Source: an uncultured Lachnospiraceae bacterium (GTDB lineage: Bacteria > Bacillota > Clostridia > Lachnospirales > Lachnospiraceae). Taken from it: a DNA stretch of 9,762 nucleotides. The DNA lies in assembly GCA_902772565.1 (NCBI GenBank), contig CACYBJ010000243.1:1-9762 (forward strand). Reading direction: 5' to 3'. Positions 8,140-9,762 of this stretch are shown here, piece by piece. Position numbers and translations under genes: made by a program. The notes under the pieces were generated by a model. That model was given only the letters and a program-made list of their open reading frames with translations, had not been told where the DNA came from and made no database searches. The stretch's first letter is position 1; each line of letters starts with the position of its first letter.

Positions 8140-9762
8140 CCGCCAATTCTTCCTCTGTGAGTTCACTGATTTTCTGACGCTTACGCGCTCCGGCATCGCT
8201 TTCAAGATACTCGTCGTAGGTTGTTATCTTGTCAATAAGCTTGCCGTCAGGAGTGATTTCCATGATTCTGTTCGCAATGGTCTGAACAAACTGGTGATCC
8301 TGTGATGTAAAGAGTGCAACGGATGGGTACTTAATCATACCGTTGTTAAGGGCTGTAATGGATTCCATGTCAAGATGGTTGGTAGGCTCATCAAGAATAA
8401 GAATGTTGGCGCCCATGAGCATCATCTTGGAAAGCATAACACGAACTCTCTCGCCTCCGGAAAGTACGTTTACAGGCTTCATTCCGTCATCGCCTGTAAA
8501 GAGCATTCTTCCGAGGAAACCTCTTACGTAGGTAACATCCTTTTCGGGGGAGAAAGGCATCAGGAAATCCACTATGCTCTCGTCGCCCTTAAAGAGCGGA
8601 GTGTTGTCCTTGGGGAAGTAAGCCTGAGTGGTTGTTACACCGAACTTGAAGCTTCCTTCGTCAGGCTCCATCTCGCCTGCAAGAATCTTAAAGAGTGTGG
8701 TGGTTGCAAGGGTATTGCTTCCCACAAATGCGACCTTGTCTTCACGTCCCAAAATAAAGCTGATGTTATCGAGAATCTTTACTCCGTCGATGGTCTTGGA
8801 AATACCTTCAACGGTAAGTACTTCATTACCGATTTCGCGGTTAGGTCTGAAATCGATGTAAGGATACTTTCTGGAACTTGGTCTGATGTCGTCAAGCTCG
8901 ATTTTCTCAAGAGCACGCTTTCTTGCGGTAGCCTGCTTGGATTTGGAAGCGTTGGCGGAGAAGCGCTGAATGAACTCCTGAAGTTCCTTAATCTTCTCTT
9001 CCTTCTTTCTGTTGGCTTCCTTCATCTGACGGATCATGAGCTGTGATGACTCATACCAGAAATCATAGTTACCGGCATAAAGCTGGATCTTGGCATAATC
9101 GATATCCGCAATCTGGGTGCAGACTTTGTTAAGGAAGTATCTGTCGTGAGATACAACGATAACGGTATTTTCGAAGTTGATAAGGAATTCTTCGAGCCAG
9201 TTGATTGCATCCAGATCCAAATGGTTGGTAGGCTCGTCGAGAAGAAGGATGTCCGGGTTTCCGAAAAGAGCCTGAGCAAGAAGTACTTTCACCTTCTCGC
9301 CGCCGTTAAGTTCCGACATAAGGCTGTAGTGAAGGCTGTCCTCGATTCCGAGACCGTTAAGGAGCTTTTCGGCGTCGGACTCTGCATCGTATCCGCCGAG
9401 TTCGGCATATTCAGCCTCAAGTTCCGCTGCCTTAACACCGTCCTCTTCGGAGAAATCCTCTTTCATGTAAAGCGCATCCTTCTCTTTTCCGATGTCATAC
9501 AGATGTCTGTTACCCATGATTACAGTCTCTAAAACATTGTACTCATCGTACTTGAAGTGATCCTGCTCAAGGAAGGACAGACGCTGTCCCGCAGTAATGA
9601 TAACTTCACCCTTTGATGGCTCCAGCTTTCCGCTTAAGATTTTAAGGAAGGTGGACTTGCCGGCACCGTTGGCGCCGATAATACCGTAGCAGTTGCCTTC
9701 GGTGAATTTAATATTAACGTCTTCGAAAAGAGCTTTCTTTCCGATACGAAGTGTGATATTCG
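8132..9762 (-). CDS. ABC-F family ATPase, YkpA/YbiT type (5' end missing)
   Basis: The frame is open to the right edge. I translated 81 further residues upstream of the ATG at 9517, giving 542 visible; by comparison with relatives only a few N-terminal residues should be missing. It is a soluble tandem ATPase without membrane helices. NBD1 has Walker A GANGAGKST (visible residues 29-37), signature LNGGE, Walker B LLLDEPTNHLD and H-switch VSHDRYF. The linker carries the coiled-coil P-site-tRNA-interaction motif with the RFSANASKSKQATARKRAL segment. NBD2 keeps LSGGERVRV and LILDEPTNHLD, but its Walker A is GSNTLATTT without the Lys and its H-switch is SQDHQF. ABC-F proteins act on ribosomes; EttA-like relatives modulate translation. 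I see no antibiotic-resistance-type features, but cannot exclude them. Its TAA overlaps the GH13 start by eight bases (ATGATTAA). Confidence 0.93.
8151..8156 (-). promoter_or_regulatory. Ribosome binding site fixing the GH13 start
   Basis: AGAGGA on the minus strand, inside the end of the ABC-F gene, lies 11 bases before the ATG at 8139. The frame is open up to an ATG at 8205, but the extra 22 residues are only the shadow of the ABC-F C-terminus and do not resemble a CBM48 start. Confidence 0.6.

Noticed and set aside
8140..8205. Longer GH13 start at the ATG at 8205
   Set aside because: The added 22 residues overlap the ABC-F C-terminus and do not look like a CBM48 start; the ATG at 8139 has AGAGGA upstream and the compact overlap typical of coupled genes.
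8375..9046. Open frame of 223 codons on the plus strand opposite the ABC-F gene
   Set aside because: It mirrors a strongly conserved ABC-F coding region and shows no family motif.
9515..9517. ATG at 9517 as the true start of the ABC-F gene
   Set aside because: The frame continues upstream through an intact Walker A (GANGAGKST) to the window edge, so the gene is longer and its start lies outside.

Overview
This window most likely comes from a Gram-positive anaerobe of the class Clostridia, probably the family Lachnospiraceae. The grounds are protein character (a YkpA/YbiT-type ABC-F protein, an isoamylase-like protein with a degraded active site, a TraX-family membrane protein, a GtrA/GT2 pair), moderate GC content and AGGAGG-type ribosome binding sites. 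This is recognition from reading; no database search was run. All eight genes lie on the minus strand, so the reading order runs from the right edge to the left.

Right block (about 9762 to 5060): an ABC-F ATPase cut at its 5' end by the window edge, then an isoamylase/glycogen-debranching-like GH13 protein, then a TraX-family membrane protein. The three are packed with overlapping stop/start codons (an 8-base overlap and an ATGA), so they look like one translationally coupled transcript. The GH13 protein keeps the fold motifs of the isoamylase group, but all three expected catalytic carboxylates are Asn (N320, N343, N408). The TraX-like protein lacks the Asp-His pair usually seen in its first membrane segment. 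The ABC-F protein has a normal first nucleotide-binding domain and a degenerate second one.

A 92-base gap (4968-5059) separates the blocks and holds a perfect TATAAT -10 box, the probable promoter of the left block.

Left block (about 4967 to 148): PAP2 lipid phosphatase, soluble DPM1-like GT2 glycosyltransferase, four-helix GtrA protein, membrane-anchored phosphodiester glycosidase (NAGPA domain), and a single-pass membrane protein with a long Arg/Pro/Gly/Ala repeat region on the cytoplasmic side. Spacing runs from a one-base overlap to 44 bases. In two junctions the stop codon of one gene lies inside the Shine-Dalgarno sequence of the next. The content fits a cell-envelope module: a sugar is put on a lipid carrier (GT2), moved across the membrane (GtrA), the carrier is recycled (PAP2) and a sugar-phosphate linkage is trimmed outside (glycosidase). 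The assembly of these steps is inference.

Left edge (1-147): a hairpin resembling a terminator for the left block, followed by a stretch dense in inverted repeats that runs toward the window edge and contains no gene I can support.

The strongest candidate for something undescribed is the GH13 pseudoenzyme and its coupled TraX-like partner.
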